64,000 bases of DNA from Eucommia ulmoides (Eukaryota > Streptophyta > Magnoliopsida > Garryales > Eucommiaceae), in the NCBI GenBank assembly GCA_016647705.1, contig CM028328.1, forward strand, positions 8,407,614-8,471,613. The letters are read 5' to 3'. The notes under the pieces are model-generated. The model was not told the DNA's origin. It made no database searches and saw only the letters and a list, made by a program, of their open reading frames with translations. Position numbers and translations under genes: made by a program. Below are positions 22,885 to 35,474 of this stretch, one piece after another (within the stretch, counting starts at the first letter, position 1; the number at the start of each line of letters is the position of its first letter).

Positions 22885-23044
22885 AATCAAACCTCCCACA
22901 CCCATGCCCCCAACCCCCCCCCCCCCCCCCCAAAAAAATAAAAATAAAAAATAAATAAATAAAACTGAATCCTATAGCATGGCGGGATTCGGTTTTTGGT
23001 TTATTCCACTTAACCCGTGAAGTTAACCCCAACCTCCCAAAAAA

Positions 23045-23565
23045 TTAATTTTTTAATGTTTTCAGCAACTTTAGGTGGTCTATCGGTATTTTAAATAAAT
23101 CTAATTTTTTTGCACAAATTACGTTCAAAACACAACATAATACTTTTTACAATACTAAAAACGGACAAATGAATGATTTTTAAAAAATCGTCAAGTTGGC
23201 CAAATGAGCTGTTTTGATGACGGCATAATTTATTCGGTAATTTGGAGTTAACAAAAGATAATTTATCCGTAATAGAAATGAAACCAATTTTTTTTGTATA
23301 TAAATTACATTCATAACACTATATAATAAAATTGAAAACACTAAAAACGGACTAATGAATAATTTTTAAATAATCGTCAAAATTGGTCGAATGAGTTATT
23401 TTTTCGGAAACTTTAAATTTGCAAAATATGATCTATCCGTAACAGAAATGAACACAATTTTTTTTGTATACAACCTATGTTCATAATACTTTATAATAAA
23501 ACTGAGAATACTGAAAACAAATTAATGAATAATTTTTAAATAATCGATGAAGATTACAAATTTAG
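23045..23565. repeat. About 180-bp tandem repeat array (three copies)
   Basis: Units share 'aatgaataatttttaaataatcg', 'caattttttttgtata' and an 'atccgtaa.agaaatgaa' block, with starts near 23090, 23270 and 23450. The same unit occurs in both arms of the element at 37046-40966, linking the two as relatives. Confidence 0.75.
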
Positions 23566-23786
23566 GCACCTAACACTTCAAATCCAAACTTAAAGGTGAA
23601 AACGGACGTTATTTGAAAAAATACTCGACCAAACTGTCTACGGGTCACGCCTAAATCTCAAAAAAAATACCCGAAATAAAAGGGAAAAAAAAACATCTCA
23701 AACAGACCACCGAACGCAAAGTTATGCACATCCAAACTTTTTTTACTTTCTCACATGTAATTTTCTTCTCTCTTGTTATTTTACTC

Positions 23787-25108
23787 TGTAACGGCCCGAT
23801 TTTCCAAGGCCGCCACACGGTTTCTCCCCTTGGAGAATCAATACCAATTACCCAACAACCAATACTCCACTTTAATAAAATCTGATGAGTTTTTATAATG
23901 CGACGGCAAAATTTATAATTATCAAATTTATAATTTAAAACTGAATATTCAATATTACTAAATTGAGAAATTTTACCAATTACGGTGATAATTTTAGTTA
24001 TCAATTTATCCGATTACAATGGTAAATGCAATTGTTACAGATTCAATAAAAATATTAGAAGCAGAATTTAGAATGATCCGGGAACAGAGGAGATACAAAA
24101 GAATTTCTAACCATGAGTAATATTAGAATTTAGGATAATATAATTAGAATTTAGAATCAATTTTATTTTTCAACAGAGAGTAGTGAACACGAACAGACTC
24201 AAGGAACGGAAACATTAACCCAATGGGGCCTCAAATTACAATTACTCTAGTTTTTGTTCTCATAAATTCATTCATATCTTCAAACAATTATAATTTATCG
24301 AACAGTCAATAATTTGTTGATTTCATCGATTCGATTTTTACAATGATAAATAATAAATATAATTATTATAATTTTAAATAAAAATTCAACTAAGTTTCTG
24401 GTGGCCGTTTCTCTCTCGCCGGCCCTGCAATCAAACTGTGGGGTTGTAAGCTAAAGTTCAGTACAATTTCAATCCCTCTAATATGTGCATTTAATTAACG
24501 CGACAAATAAAACACATTGACATGATTTTCACATAATTTTCACATAATCATAATTATTTCATACGAACTAACAACGATAAATTCACCAACAGTAATAATA
24601 TACATCTCACAATGAAGAAATTAAAAGAGTTAGAAATTTTACCTAAAATCTGAAGTCGGAATCTGAACCGAAATCCTAATCAGAATATTAATCGCATTCA
24701 AAAAAAACTCTTTGCGATAAACATATATAACATATAATATAATTTAATATATGTATATATAAGAGGTAAAGTCACCGTCCCATTAACATTATTATTATTT
24801 AATTATTATTATTATATTTATATGTAAACACGTAAGTGGTGACTGATGAGTTAAAATCATAAATCATCACTTATTTATATTAATAACCTTCTTGAAAAAA
24901 AAATTATATAAATTATACTTTAAAATTTTTAAAAGTAAATTTTAAATAACATAATAGTCCAAAACTTCTAAAATCAATTCAAAAATATCATTTAATCTCC
25001 GAAAATTATTAAATATTATTTATACTATAAATTTACAAAACAGTCCCAAAAATATTAAACTTTTATATAAAATAATATTTTCAAGAATCTAAATTTTCGG
25101 GTACTACA
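23787..25108 (+). mobile_element. Solo LTR (Ty3/Gypsy-type), 1322 bp, TSD TACTC
   Basis: A perfect 5-bp TSD, TACTC, lies at 23782-23786 and 25109-25113. The ends are TGTAACGGCCCG and GGGTACTACA. No internal coding region or second LTR is present, so it is the product of LTR-LTR recombination. It is inserted in the 22522-25996 element. An inverted relative is at 1-852. Confidence 0.92.
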
Positions 25109-26088
25109 TACTCTATTTTAAAATCATATTTATTTTGGTAAATAACTCAAAAAAATTAATTATTATTCATAAAATAAATATTAAAAAAAATTAAAAAAAA
25201 AATTAAAAAGGGGGTTCCGGCCCTATCAGGGCCAGAATCAAGTTTGATTCCGGAACCCCTTTCCCCCCACCCCACCCCCCTCTCCCGATCTCATCATCTC
25301 CCCCATCCCCGTGTTTTTTTATTTGTTTTATTTATATTTAGAAATTAAAAATTATATATACAAATTAGACAAATAGTGAGATTTTTCCAAACGAATTTCT
25401 TCAAAAGCAATGCAAAAAAAAATTACGCCGTCATCTAATTATACAAAAAAAAAAAAAAAAGGTTGTAAACTGTATTATGTAGTATTTTGAACTTATTTTC
25501 TCGATTTATTTATAAACTGCATCGGTTAGGTATTTGTGATAAATTAAACTCGTTATATATGTGCGCGCGCAGAGTTGGATTTATTTTACTTTTTCTTATC
25601 TATTTTATTTATTTTGAAAATATTTTTTTTTTTTTACAAAATTATAATTTTTTTCTTTCATTCATTTAAATTTGTTATTTTTTTCTTTTTTTTTTAACGA
25701 GTTAATTTGTATATATAATTTTTAATTTAAAAATATTAAATAACTTTTAAAATTATAAATATATATATATATATTGATGGGGGTGGGTTGGATGGGGGGT
25801 AATTGGGGGCCGGGGGGCAGGGAGGGGGCTGCCATGGTGGCAGCCCCGATGACAAATCGGCCCTGTGAGGGCCGTTTTTTTTTTTTTTTTTTTTAAAACA
25901 AATCCATTAGAAACCGGTCATTGAAAGGCCGAAGAAACCCAAAAATGTAAATAAGTTTAAAGGGGAGAGCGGTTGGTAATTTCAAATTTTTTGACCAGCG
26001 CTAAGCCATAAATAAAGAGATTTCTTCCAAATGTTTCCTCATCAATATTATCCTCCATTTAGCTCAAAAATAAAAAAGGAGAAGAAAA

Positions 26089-27997
26089 ATGCCTCGCTTC
26101 TCCGAGGTGGTGACAGATCTGAAGAACTCGGATCTCCCAAATTTGAGACTGAAGCTTTACTGTTTCCCGGCGGATAACCCGAACAATGGGCGGTATCTGA
26201 GAGAGTTCGAGGTCAACATCGACGGACATCACCGGGAAGTATCCTCAAAAAAGTTTTTCGATCTTGGGTATTACTACATGATGTCTGATTTGTTGATCGA
26301 GTTACGTGTTTTCACCACCAGAGGATTCTCCGGCGTCGCCCTGTCCCCCTTGCAAATTCGCGACCATGTTCGCATCGTTTTTTGGAAACACCCGGACTAT
26401 GACAGCACCGGTAAAGTGTTGATCGAGGGCATCCGAAGAGAGGGCTTGCGTGTTTGTCTTAGTGGTCGCAGGTTTGTCACCTAAAATTTGCCTACCATAA
26501 CTAGGGTCGAGTACGAGGTTTCCCCTTTTTTTCCCTTTTTTTTTTTTTCCTTTTTAATTCGCTTGTTGTCTGGTTTCATTTTGAAGGGGATTTGGTCGGA
26601 TTTTGGGTAGGAAAGCCCTCTATGATACCCTCAAGACATGGTCTATAGTAGGATATTTGCCTAAGGTAATAAAAATATCAAAAAATGTTGTTCTTTTTTA
26701 AATATTTCATATATCCGTAAACATGATTTCCGACCATCTATCTTTTTACAAGTACTACTGTACTTGTTGTTAAACGAGGGGTAAGACTGACGTTTGTCAA
26801 AGGATGTCCAATAAAGCTTGCAAGCAGAAAGCTGTAATGATCATCGATAATTTCCCTTGATATGTACTTGTCCTTTTTTTTTTTCCCCTCATTTTTCTTA
26901 GCTTGTGTGTTTCTGAACTGTGATGGTATATTGTTTCATTTTCAGGGTCCTTCTTCTTCCCACACTTTGATTGGGTCGGAACAGCAGAGTGAAGAACAAA
27001 ATCCTCCGTCCGAGGTATACCATTTGCTCATTTTCATATATAATTAAACCGTATGGATCAACCAAAAGATGTTAGTCCGGTTCGCAAGAAAATATATTCT
27101 TTTCCTTGTCAACTAGGATTTGACTATCTAGAGAACACTCTAAAAATTAAATCTTGAATTTAACCTTGAACGCTCCAGACCAATGTGGAGTGTGAGCCCT
27201 TAAGATTTTCTAGAGAGGTCATTAGTGTGCGCGTAAGCTAAAAAAAAACTATGAATCTGGTCCAAAAACTAATAGTTTAGTGGGATGCATGGCGGTGTGA
27301 CAATGGATGATTTCCTTTTTTGAAATAGCCCCTTTTCTCCATGGAGGAAAAATCAGATTATTTATTTGGGGGAGCTGGGTCTCAGAGGCATATTCTTAAG
27401 AATAGGGAATTGCTATTCACATTAATAGCATTTAACCACCAGTAAATTTGTTTCTTTGGCAGTATTATTAATTTCTAGGATTTTTGGTAAACAATCTACA
27501 AAAATACAATCCACGCACTATAGTCATTTTTTCAGAAGTTCAAAATCACTATAGTACATAAAAATTACTGTAATTTTGCCATGCAAAAATTTACAACAAT
27601 TTTATTGCGTAAAGTGATTTTGGATTTTTGACAGCAACTTTGAATTTCTGTAAAAAATTACCGTAGTGTGTGAATTTCATGTGCTAAATTTTTAATTTCA
27701 TGGACTGAATATAAATATTCGTGGATTTTTTCTTAACTTGCATAGGATCCTTCTTCCTCCAATTTGGCGGGGTCTGGTCAACCGATTCAGGTACAAACTC
27801 ATCTGCCCGACGTTTCATCGCCATAATCTATCCTTTTTTTTTTTTTGGTGTGTGTTTTTAACGGTTTTAAATCCTTCTGTTTTATTAAAATTCTGCAGAT
27901 TGCTAAGCCTAAATGGCTGCAGCTTCCAATTAGGCTCTTGAAGACGAAGTCCTGCAGAGTTTATAATCGTGGGAACGATGTTGACCTTGCTTTCTAA
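26089..27997 (+). CDS. Hypothetical protein, candidate four-exon gene (copy B)
   Basis: Exon 1 opens with ATG at 26089 and encodes about 128 residues, basic and hydrophobic mixed, beginning 'MPRFSEVVTDLKNSDLPNL'. No known domain is recognised. Downstream exons are inferred from splice signals and matching phase 0: exon 2 at 26946-27014 (23 codons, Ser/Gln/Glu-rich), exon 3 at 27746-27790 (15 codons), exon 4 at 27899-27997 (33 codons with stop TAA, ending 'NDVDLAF'). Acceptors are TTTTCAG, TTGCATAG and TTCTGCAG; donors after exons 2 and 3 are GTATAC and GTACAA. The weak point is the exon 1 donor: the good site at 26471/26472 (CAG|GTTTGT) is phase 2 and would run into a stop in exon 2, while the phase-0 site at 26475/26476 is poor. 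Without splicing, exon 1 ends at 26484 (131 codons). It may be a gene, a missed extra exon, or an early pseudogene. A broken duplicate is at 10046-10445. Confidence 0.6.
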
Positions 27998-28029
27998 TTG
28001 GAGGAACTTTTTGAAAATATCAATCATAA

Positions 28030-29790
28030 TGTATTCAGTTCAACCCATTTGAGAATTCATTTAGGTGGTGTCTGGTTTCATGCAACTGGAGGTTTTGTGT
28101 GTGTTTGTTAGAGAGAGGAGTTGAAAAAATTAAGGTGAAGAGATGGGTGATAACAGTGATTATTGTATTAAATGATTTTTTTTGGTATTTTGTGAGCCAA
28201 TTATTTATGGAATCTAATAATAATTTGGGATATATAAATATACTAATGTGTTCTCCTTATAGAGGAGATGAATGTAGTATATTTTATTTGTGTAAAATCA
28301 TTTAAGAGGTGAATTAAAATTGTTCATTAAAATACTCATTTGAAAACATTGATTAACGTGTAGTGTAAGTTATCCCATATCGGTAACCTAAGAAGATAAA
28401 AAATTATTTATTAAGACTCGAGATACCTCTTGTAGGTAAGCCCTTTAGGGCATTGAAAGATATGGACAGAAAAAAGGCGAAAGGTTATAAAATAAATAAA
28501 GCCGCGTGCTAACCGATCGCCCGTTGGGCCCAGCCGGTCCAAGCTCGGGCTCAGGTCTTGGCTCTTGTAGCTCTTGAGACTATTAGGGAATGTTTGGCTT
28601 GGAGTTGGTATGTTTTGTAACAAATCCGAAAAATTCTAAGTCAAACAAAACCTAAAGTATATATTGCAGGTTTTATAACTTGAGAGAAATTATAAGCCTG
28701 AAGGTTGTCTATTCAGGTGTGTAACTGTTAAGAGTTATAAAAATTTAAAGACTCTTCAGGTGTGTAACTGCATGAATATTACTGTTATCCATTGAATATC
28801 TTGAATCTCGGATTTCTTCAGGTTGATTTTTTGCTTCCTATAGAAGGGTATGTATTCATAGCATTAGGTATCCATAAGCTACATTGCATTCTTCTTTTCT
28901 ATCTTTGTTGTTCTTAATTTTGAGAGAGTTTTTCACTATTCTTGTTCGTCCGGCTTTTGGTTTCTAGTGCTGATACCAGTAGCAGTCTGATTGTTGTATC
29001 CTAGGGGCCAAACGCTCATTTAACCGTAAGCACCTAGCGGGGTCGAGATCTACTTTAAGGATAAATCGATAAACGATTGTCTCGATCTTCTATTCTGGTA
29101 TTCTTGTTTCTGTTTTTTGTTATTACAAATAAAGTATTTTGTTTCTGTTTGTTTACTATTATATAGTAATAAATTTTTTTTTGTTTTCCTATTCTGGATT
29201 CTAATGTAATTTGGAATGTTTAAGTAATAAAGAGATAAAAACTATGGACGATCTCCGTATGCTGAGCTCTGTTGTCCGAACTACCCAGATCCAAAATGAG
29301 AGGCTTCTTTGAACCGGTGATCGGCACAAGTAATCGGCCGCTCGTCGTCGTATTCCTTCTTTACCGTGAGAACTTAAATGTCATCTCACAACAACGAGCA
29401 ACAATAGAGACCATGCTCGATTGATGCGCTCGGATTTTCACAGCTATAGCATCGTTAGTTGAAGAAACGCATGAGTTCGAAATCGAATTCGAAGTGGATG
29501 TAGAATTCGAATTGCTTAGCTCCAAGCTCTCCGAACTGCTGCTCTTGATGTCATCGTACTTCAAAGAAGCCAGAGATGGAACGTATAGCCGCAGCAAGAC
29601 ATCCTCCCAGTAACACCAGCTGATAGTTGATTCTTTTTAGGGCACCAGAATCGGGTACCTGGACTTCACGGAACAGTAGGTGTCGGTCATTAATGGTGAT
29701 TTTGCTCATTGAAAGGGCTGGTTCATATTCTCCAAGCCTCTGCTTTCCAGCTGGATTCCAACTTCATGAATTGATTAATTTCAGAGGCAT
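28030..29790. other. Unassigned sequence, probable transposon debris
   Basis: There is no convincing gene. 28375-28620 includes 'tatcccatatcggtaac', a phrase of the kind seen in TRIM LTRs, and GC-rich words near 28520. 29361-29597 is open on the minus strand (78 codons, very Ser/Asn-rich, low complexity) with no recognised domain. The rest is AT-rich. Confidence 0.4.
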
Positions 29791-29793
29791 TTA

Positions 29794-30948
29794 GGCCACC
29801 ATTGGTTAGTGTTTCCATTCCAGCCCAAATCTAACCCAATCCAAAAATTCTGAGATTGATTTTTGAAAATGCGTTTGACAACACAAAACTCAACTCAACC
29901 CAACCCAACCCAACGCAAAAAATGAGAATTGATTCTTAAAATCCTAAAGAAATGATAAACAATTTTTTATTTTTTATTTTTTTTTATTTTGTGCCCAAAA
30001 ACTCAACCCAACTTTAGGGACGCGGTTGGAATTTTCTAAAATGTTAATGAGGCCCCTTGTTCGAATTATAGCACACTCATTTTCGAAGCTTCATTATTTT
30101 GACATTTTTTATCGTTCTTCCTGCTCTCCTACCCGTCATTGCAAGCGTACATCGCATTCCTCTCCTTCCCGTCGTCGTCTTCGCCATCCACCTCCTTATC
30201 GCCATCATCTTCACCGAACTCATCCCCGTCGTCTTCCTCGTACATTGCATCACCATCGCCTCTCGCCGAACTCATCTCCATCGTTTTCGCCGAACAGGGT
30301 TTCGAAGCTCACGATTTCAATTTCAATGACTGCAGTGTGCGTATTTCAATTTCAATTTCGATTTAGATTTGGTTCAATTTCGATTTAGGGTTTGGTTCAA
30401 TTTTGATTTTGATTTCAATTTCAATTTCGATTTAGAGTTTGGTTCTTGGTTTCAAATCGATTTAGGGTTCAAGTTCTTGGTTTCAAATCTGGTATATGCA
30501 TGCTATAGTTTTCCAATAATCTCTCGAATGTGTGTATTTCTTCTTCAAGAAGTGTTTGCATTGTTGGTTGTTGTATTTCTTCTTCAGGCAGTGTTCTCGA
30601 ATGTAAGTGGTTGTTGTATTTGCGTTTCTTCTTCAATTTCAATTTTTTTTTGTTTGGATGATTTGATAATTTTTGTTTGGATGATTTGTTTTATTTGAAT
30701 GATTTTTATTTGGATGAGAAAACAATTCTAGAATAATGTGGTTACCAAACGCGATTGTGTTCCCTGCACAAAAAAAATAAAAATAAAATAAAATAAAAAT
30801 AAAAATAAAAATAAAATAAAAATAAATAAATAAATTGTCGTTACCAAACGCAATTCTGTTCTTAAAAGGAAACATAATTCTCAACTCAACTTAACCCAAC
30901 CCATCCCAGTTGGGTTGAGAAAAGTGAGAACACTAACCAAACGCCACC
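29794..30948. mobile_element. PIF/Harbinger-like nonautonomous element, TSD TTA
   Basis: The 3-bp TSD TTA lies at 29791-29793 and 30949-30951. Left end GGCCACCATTGGTTAGTGTT and right end (reverse complement) GGTGGCGTTTGGTTAGTGTT are TIRs of the 'GGxxxxxTTTGGTTAG' plant type. Subterminal CAACCCAACCC and inverse GGGTTGAG follow. The interior is pyrimidine-rich with 'ttcaatttcgattt' repeats. No transposase. The same family as 42851-45019. Confidence 0.9.
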
Positions 30949-30951
30949 TTA

Positions 30952-33455
30952 GTGTTGCTATCCACGCGCCAGAGAGGTGTCGGGTATCTATTGCTGATTC
31001 ACTTCTGTATTCAACTCATGGCTGCAAATAGTCTTCTACTTGAGTTATTTATTTTGGCATCATATTTGAGTGCTTTAATTAATGTCAAATTAGATATGAC
31101 AAATTACATGGTTTGGCACACCCAAGTGAAAAATGCATTAGATACAAGTAATCTATTTGACAATGCCACTGGAAAAACACCGTGCCCACCATCTCATACC
31201 ATAGACAATGATGGAAAACAAGAAGCAAATGTAGCCTATCTCAAGTGGATCACAATTGACAAGCATCTCCGCACCTACATCATGTCAACTATTTCTGGAT
31301 CTATCCTACCCCTTGTTCTTAACCTCTCCCATACCTCTGAAGCATAGAGTACACTCGAGAGAAGGTTAAATTCTCTATCCAGAACCCATGTTCATAAACT
31401 CACATATAAGCTTCATTCCGTAAAAAAAGAAAAAAGTAATGCTTCCATGCTAAATATATTGCACAAATTTAAAAATTTGTCAACAGTATTTCTAGTTTAA
31501 AAACTATTACACTTGATGATGAGGACTTGATATGTTACACCTTAAATGGCCTATCTCGGGAATATGATTCCATCAAAACATACATTCAATCCACGAAAAA
31601 ACCCTTAACCATTGAACAAGTTAATACAATGCTCTTCTCTAAAGAAGATCATGTGCAACCTGAAACTGCATTCAATATCATTGAACAACAATTTACAGCA
31701 TATCAAGCATATAACACTTATCAACCTGAAAGTTCTGGTTCTAGAGGGCGAGGCGAAAGAAATGGTTAAAGAGAGAGAGGTGGTAGAAATAGTAATAATC
31801 GAGGATATGGTTACACTAGGTATCATAATAGATACCAACAACAAGAAGGATTCGGGGAAAATGAAAGGGAAAAAACCTACTGCCAAATTTGTGGCAAACC
31901 TAATCACAATGCCCTTGATTGCTGGTTTAAGCATGATGACAATTATCAAAGTTCCAAACCTCAGGCTCAATCTCACATTGCTACTGGTCATAATCCAAGA
32001 AATGATTGGTTTCTTGACTCAGGAGCCAACAATCACTTGACCAAAGATATGACTCAGCTAAATTTGGCTCATCCTTATGAAGGTACTCATCAAGTTATGG
32101 TTGGCAATGGCAAACATTTGACAATCCAAAATTTTGGAAATGGTAACATTCTTACTCCTAAACAAAAATTCATTCTCCATAATGTTCTCCGTGTTCCTTC
32201 TATCAATTTTAACCTTCTTTCTATTCGTACATTTATACATGATAATGACAACTCTATTTTGTTTTCCTCTAAGGGATTCAAAATTCTGGACAACTCAACC
32301 AAGAGGGTCATGTTCTAGGGCCCCTCTAATCAAGGTCTCTACCTTATCAAATCAAGTAGTCATGTCTCCTTGCACAAGGTTGCTTTATTATGTACCTACT
32401 CCAATACCACTCATCCTCTATGGCACCTAAGGTTAGGCCATCCATCTACTAAAATCTACAACTACTTAGGAAAATTCCTTAAGTTTAATTGTTTTCCTAA
32501 AAATTCTATGTGTGCGCCTTGTGCCACAGCCAAGAGCCACAAACTTCTTTTTCCTATTTCTTCCTCAAGAAGTATAAGCCCCTTTGAGCTAGTACATTCA
32601 GATGTATGGGGACTTTCTCCACTAATTTCTTTTAAGGGATTCAAGTTTAATATTTTGTTTATGGATGATTGTACTTGATTCTCTTGGCTCTATCCTCTCA
32701 AATTGAAATCAGAAGCCTATCAAAGTTATTGTCACTTTACTGCCCCATTAAGAATCAATTCAATAGTGTTGTGCACAAATTCAGGACTGATAATGGTGGT
32801 GAGTACCTAAATAACCACTTTGCCGAATTTCTATTGTCTCAAGGTACAATTCACCAGACCACATGCCCCACACCCCTAAAAAATGGTCTTGTAGAAAGAA
32901 AACATAGATGCTTGATTGAAACCACTGATGCTCTTTTTTAACAAGCTCATCTCTAGCCTAAATATTAGTTAGATGCCTTATTCACTTCCAACTACCTAAT
33001 CAATAGGCTTCCTAAAATTTTGCCCCAGTACAAATCCATATACCAAAGTCTTTATGATCAAGAACCTTCATATACTTATCTTAAAGCTTTCGGTTGTTTG
33101 TGTTTTCCCTAGATTAGACCTTACCAACAACACAAACTACAACCCAAGTCCACCCCCTGTATTTTCATTGAATATTGCTCTACAACTAAAGGATATAGGT
33201 GCCTTGATCTTCAGAGCCACAGGGTATATGTGTCTAGAAATGTCAAGTTTCATGAACACATCCTTCCACTAAAAGACTTCCCTACTCATCACCTTTCATC
33301 TCAATCCTCCAAGCAAGTGTTTTCCCCCCTATATTCTTGTCTCATAACTCTGCTTCACTCGACCACTCCCCATACATCATACTCTATATTGTTAGATCCT
33401 CTTATGAATCTCTCACTCCCATGTCATCCTCCTCCCCATCATCTCCAGACTTTTT

Positions 33456-33486
<31 letters not shown>

Positions 33487-35122
33487 CACTCTTTGCTCCC
33501 AAACCACCCCATATCATTTTTCTCACAAACTTTCTCTTATCACCCCATGGTTACCTGGTCCAAAGTTGGTATTGCCAAACCAAATCCTAAATATGCCAAT
33601 CTTGTTACCAATTTGTGACCTTGAGGTGGAACCAACAACATATACTGAGGCTCATCAACTCTCTCAATGGAAAGTAACCATGCTCAGTGAGTTTACTGCT
33701 CTTACTAAACAAGATACTTGGACATTAGTATCACCTCCTCCTGGTATAAGACCTATTGGGTTTAAATGGGTCTACAAATTGAAGAAGAATACAGATGGCA
33801 CTATAGCGAGATGCAAAGCCAGACTAGTTGCTAAAGGTTTCTTACAACAAAAAAACATTGAGTACACTATGACATTCAGCCTAGTGGCCAAGCATCTTAC
33901 CATTAAAGTTATTATCTCTCTTATACTACACAAGCATTGGGAAATCAAGCATCTAGATGTCTCTGATACCTTCCTCCATAGTGGTTTAGAAGATAAGGTC
34001 TATATGACATAGCCATATGGCTTTGTGGATCCTCAACATCCACACTGTGTTTGCAAGTTGCAAAAATATCTATATGGACTTAAACAAACTCCCCGTGCTT
34101 GGTTAACAAAATTGAACAGTTTTCTTCACAATGCTGATTCATCTCTCTTTGTGAAGAATGCTGATTCATCTCTCTTTGTGAAGAATACTGGGTGAGGAAT
34201 TCTAATCCTTGATGTCTATGTTGATGACATCCTAGTGACTAGGGATAATAACCAAGCTATTGCTCAACTGATTAAGGAAATTAATGAAGCCTTTGCAATG
34301 AAAGACTTGGGAAAATTGCCCAATTTTTGGGAATTAGAGGTTCAATACAATGTCACAGGGATTCTGTTTCATCAAACAAAGTATTGCACTAATTTACTTA
34401 AGAAGTCTAGAATGGTTCATTGCAAACTTATTCCCACTCCCACTCTAAGCAAATATGCAGCTTCCTCAATGAATAATGAAGTTTCCTATGAGGATCCTAC
34501 CAAGTTTAGAAGTATAGTTGGGGCTTTGCAATACCTAACAACAGTCAAACCAGACATCTATTTTGCAGTTAACTCCGTATGTCAGTTCATCACTCTCCTA
34601 CATACAAGCACTTTGAAGTTGTCAAAAGAATCATTCGATACCTCAAGAGAACACGCTCCTATGGCCTACAATTCAAACAAAGCTTTCTTAAACTCCAAGA
34701 TTTTTCAGACTCAGATTAGGCTGGTGATCAAATGGATAGAAGGAGCACTAGAGGGTATTGTGTACTGTTAGGAGACAATCTGGTGTCCTGGTCACCCAAT
34801 AAACAACCTATTGTGTCTAGATCTTCAATAGAAGCTGAGTACATGGCAATGGCACAAGGAACTTCTGAAATTATGTGGTTGACATAACCAGTCTACCCTA
34901 GCTTTGGTTGTTAACCTTGTATTCCATGTTTGAACAAAACACATTAAGGTAGACTATCATTTTGTGAGAAATAAGGTCCTAAGCAAGACAAAAATAGGTA
35001 GCTCATATATCCTCTCATGATCAATTGACAGATATCCTAATTAAAAGACTTTTTACCAACCAGTTTCAATACCTAAGAAACAAGGTTACCATTCAATCTC
35101 CCATGCTAAGCTTAAGGGAGGG
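30952..35122 (+). pseudogene. Decayed Copia retrotransposon internal region
   Basis: Degenerate gag (31021-31347, ended by TAG), zinc knuckle 'CQICGKPNHNALDC' near 31880-31922, protease 'FLDSGANNHLT' near 32010-32040, gag-pre-integrase 'LWHLRLGHPS', integrase 'HSDVWGLSP' and 'TDNGGEYLN', reverse transcriptase 'GFKWVYKLKKNTDGTIARCK' near 33760-33820 and 'YVDDILV' near 34218-34238, RNase H 'RSSIEAEYMAMA' near 34820-34855. The order is Copia but the family differs from the 12306 element. Stops and frame changes occur throughout, and a 27-bp stretch around 34140 is duplicated in tandem. A CAT/ATC repeat near 33465-33485 expands a low-complexity linker. The polypurine tract AAGGGAGGG is at 35114-35122. 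No 5' LTR was found; its place is taken by the PIF/Harbinger element. Confidence 0.9.
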
Positions 35123-35359
35123 TGATAACAGTGATAACATAAATGCCAGCTTAGAAAATAGGGAATAAGTTTGTTACTCATCATGCATATTGTATTTCAT
35201 GATTCATGCTGTCTGCATGCTTATAATGTATAAATATTAGGATGAAATCAACTTTTGATAAGCTAAGAAATTGTAAAGTATGAATACAAAAAGTTGACCT
35301 CTTGTGCTTCAAATTCCTCTTTAGATTCTTTTTTAACTTGTTTCTTTTCATATCTTACA
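35123..35359 (+). repeat. 3' LTR of the decayed Copia
   Basis: It starts TGATAACAG immediately after the polypurine tract and most likely ends at CTTACA (35359), about 237 bp. A TATA-like 'tgtataaatatt' at about 35228-35239 fits a Copia LTR promoter. The right end is a judgement because no matching 5' LTR exists. Confidence 0.7.
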
Positions 35360-35474
35360 TCTCAAGAATGGGAAGGAGAGGACTCATAATATGTAATACT
35401 CGTATCAATATTTCCTTTATAATTTTTTAATTTATTTGATAACACATAATTGAGAAGACTGGGAATAAAGAGGG

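Larger units (their letters stand above)
22522..25996. mobile_element. MULE-like element with long TIRs; nested solo LTR
   Basis: The left end GAGCTCTTTAC is like the GAGTTCTTTACC family terminus. Inverted arms 22550-22720 and about 25810-25985 share 'cctttaaacttatttacatt', 'ggccctcacaaggcc' and 'gctgccatggtggcagcccc' (or its inverse). The right terminus appears shortened by about 14 bp. Probable 9-bp TSD AGAGCTAAG (22513-22521) and AGCGCTAAG (25997-26005), one mismatch. The interior holds about 180-bp tandem repeats and a solo LTR (23787-25108). No transposase. Confidence 0.7.

Noticed and set aside
30026-30388. 120-codon Ser/Arg/His-rich frame in the PIF/Harbinger interior
   Set aside because: Three overlapping frames are open at once because the strand is pyrimidine-rich; not a specific protein signal.
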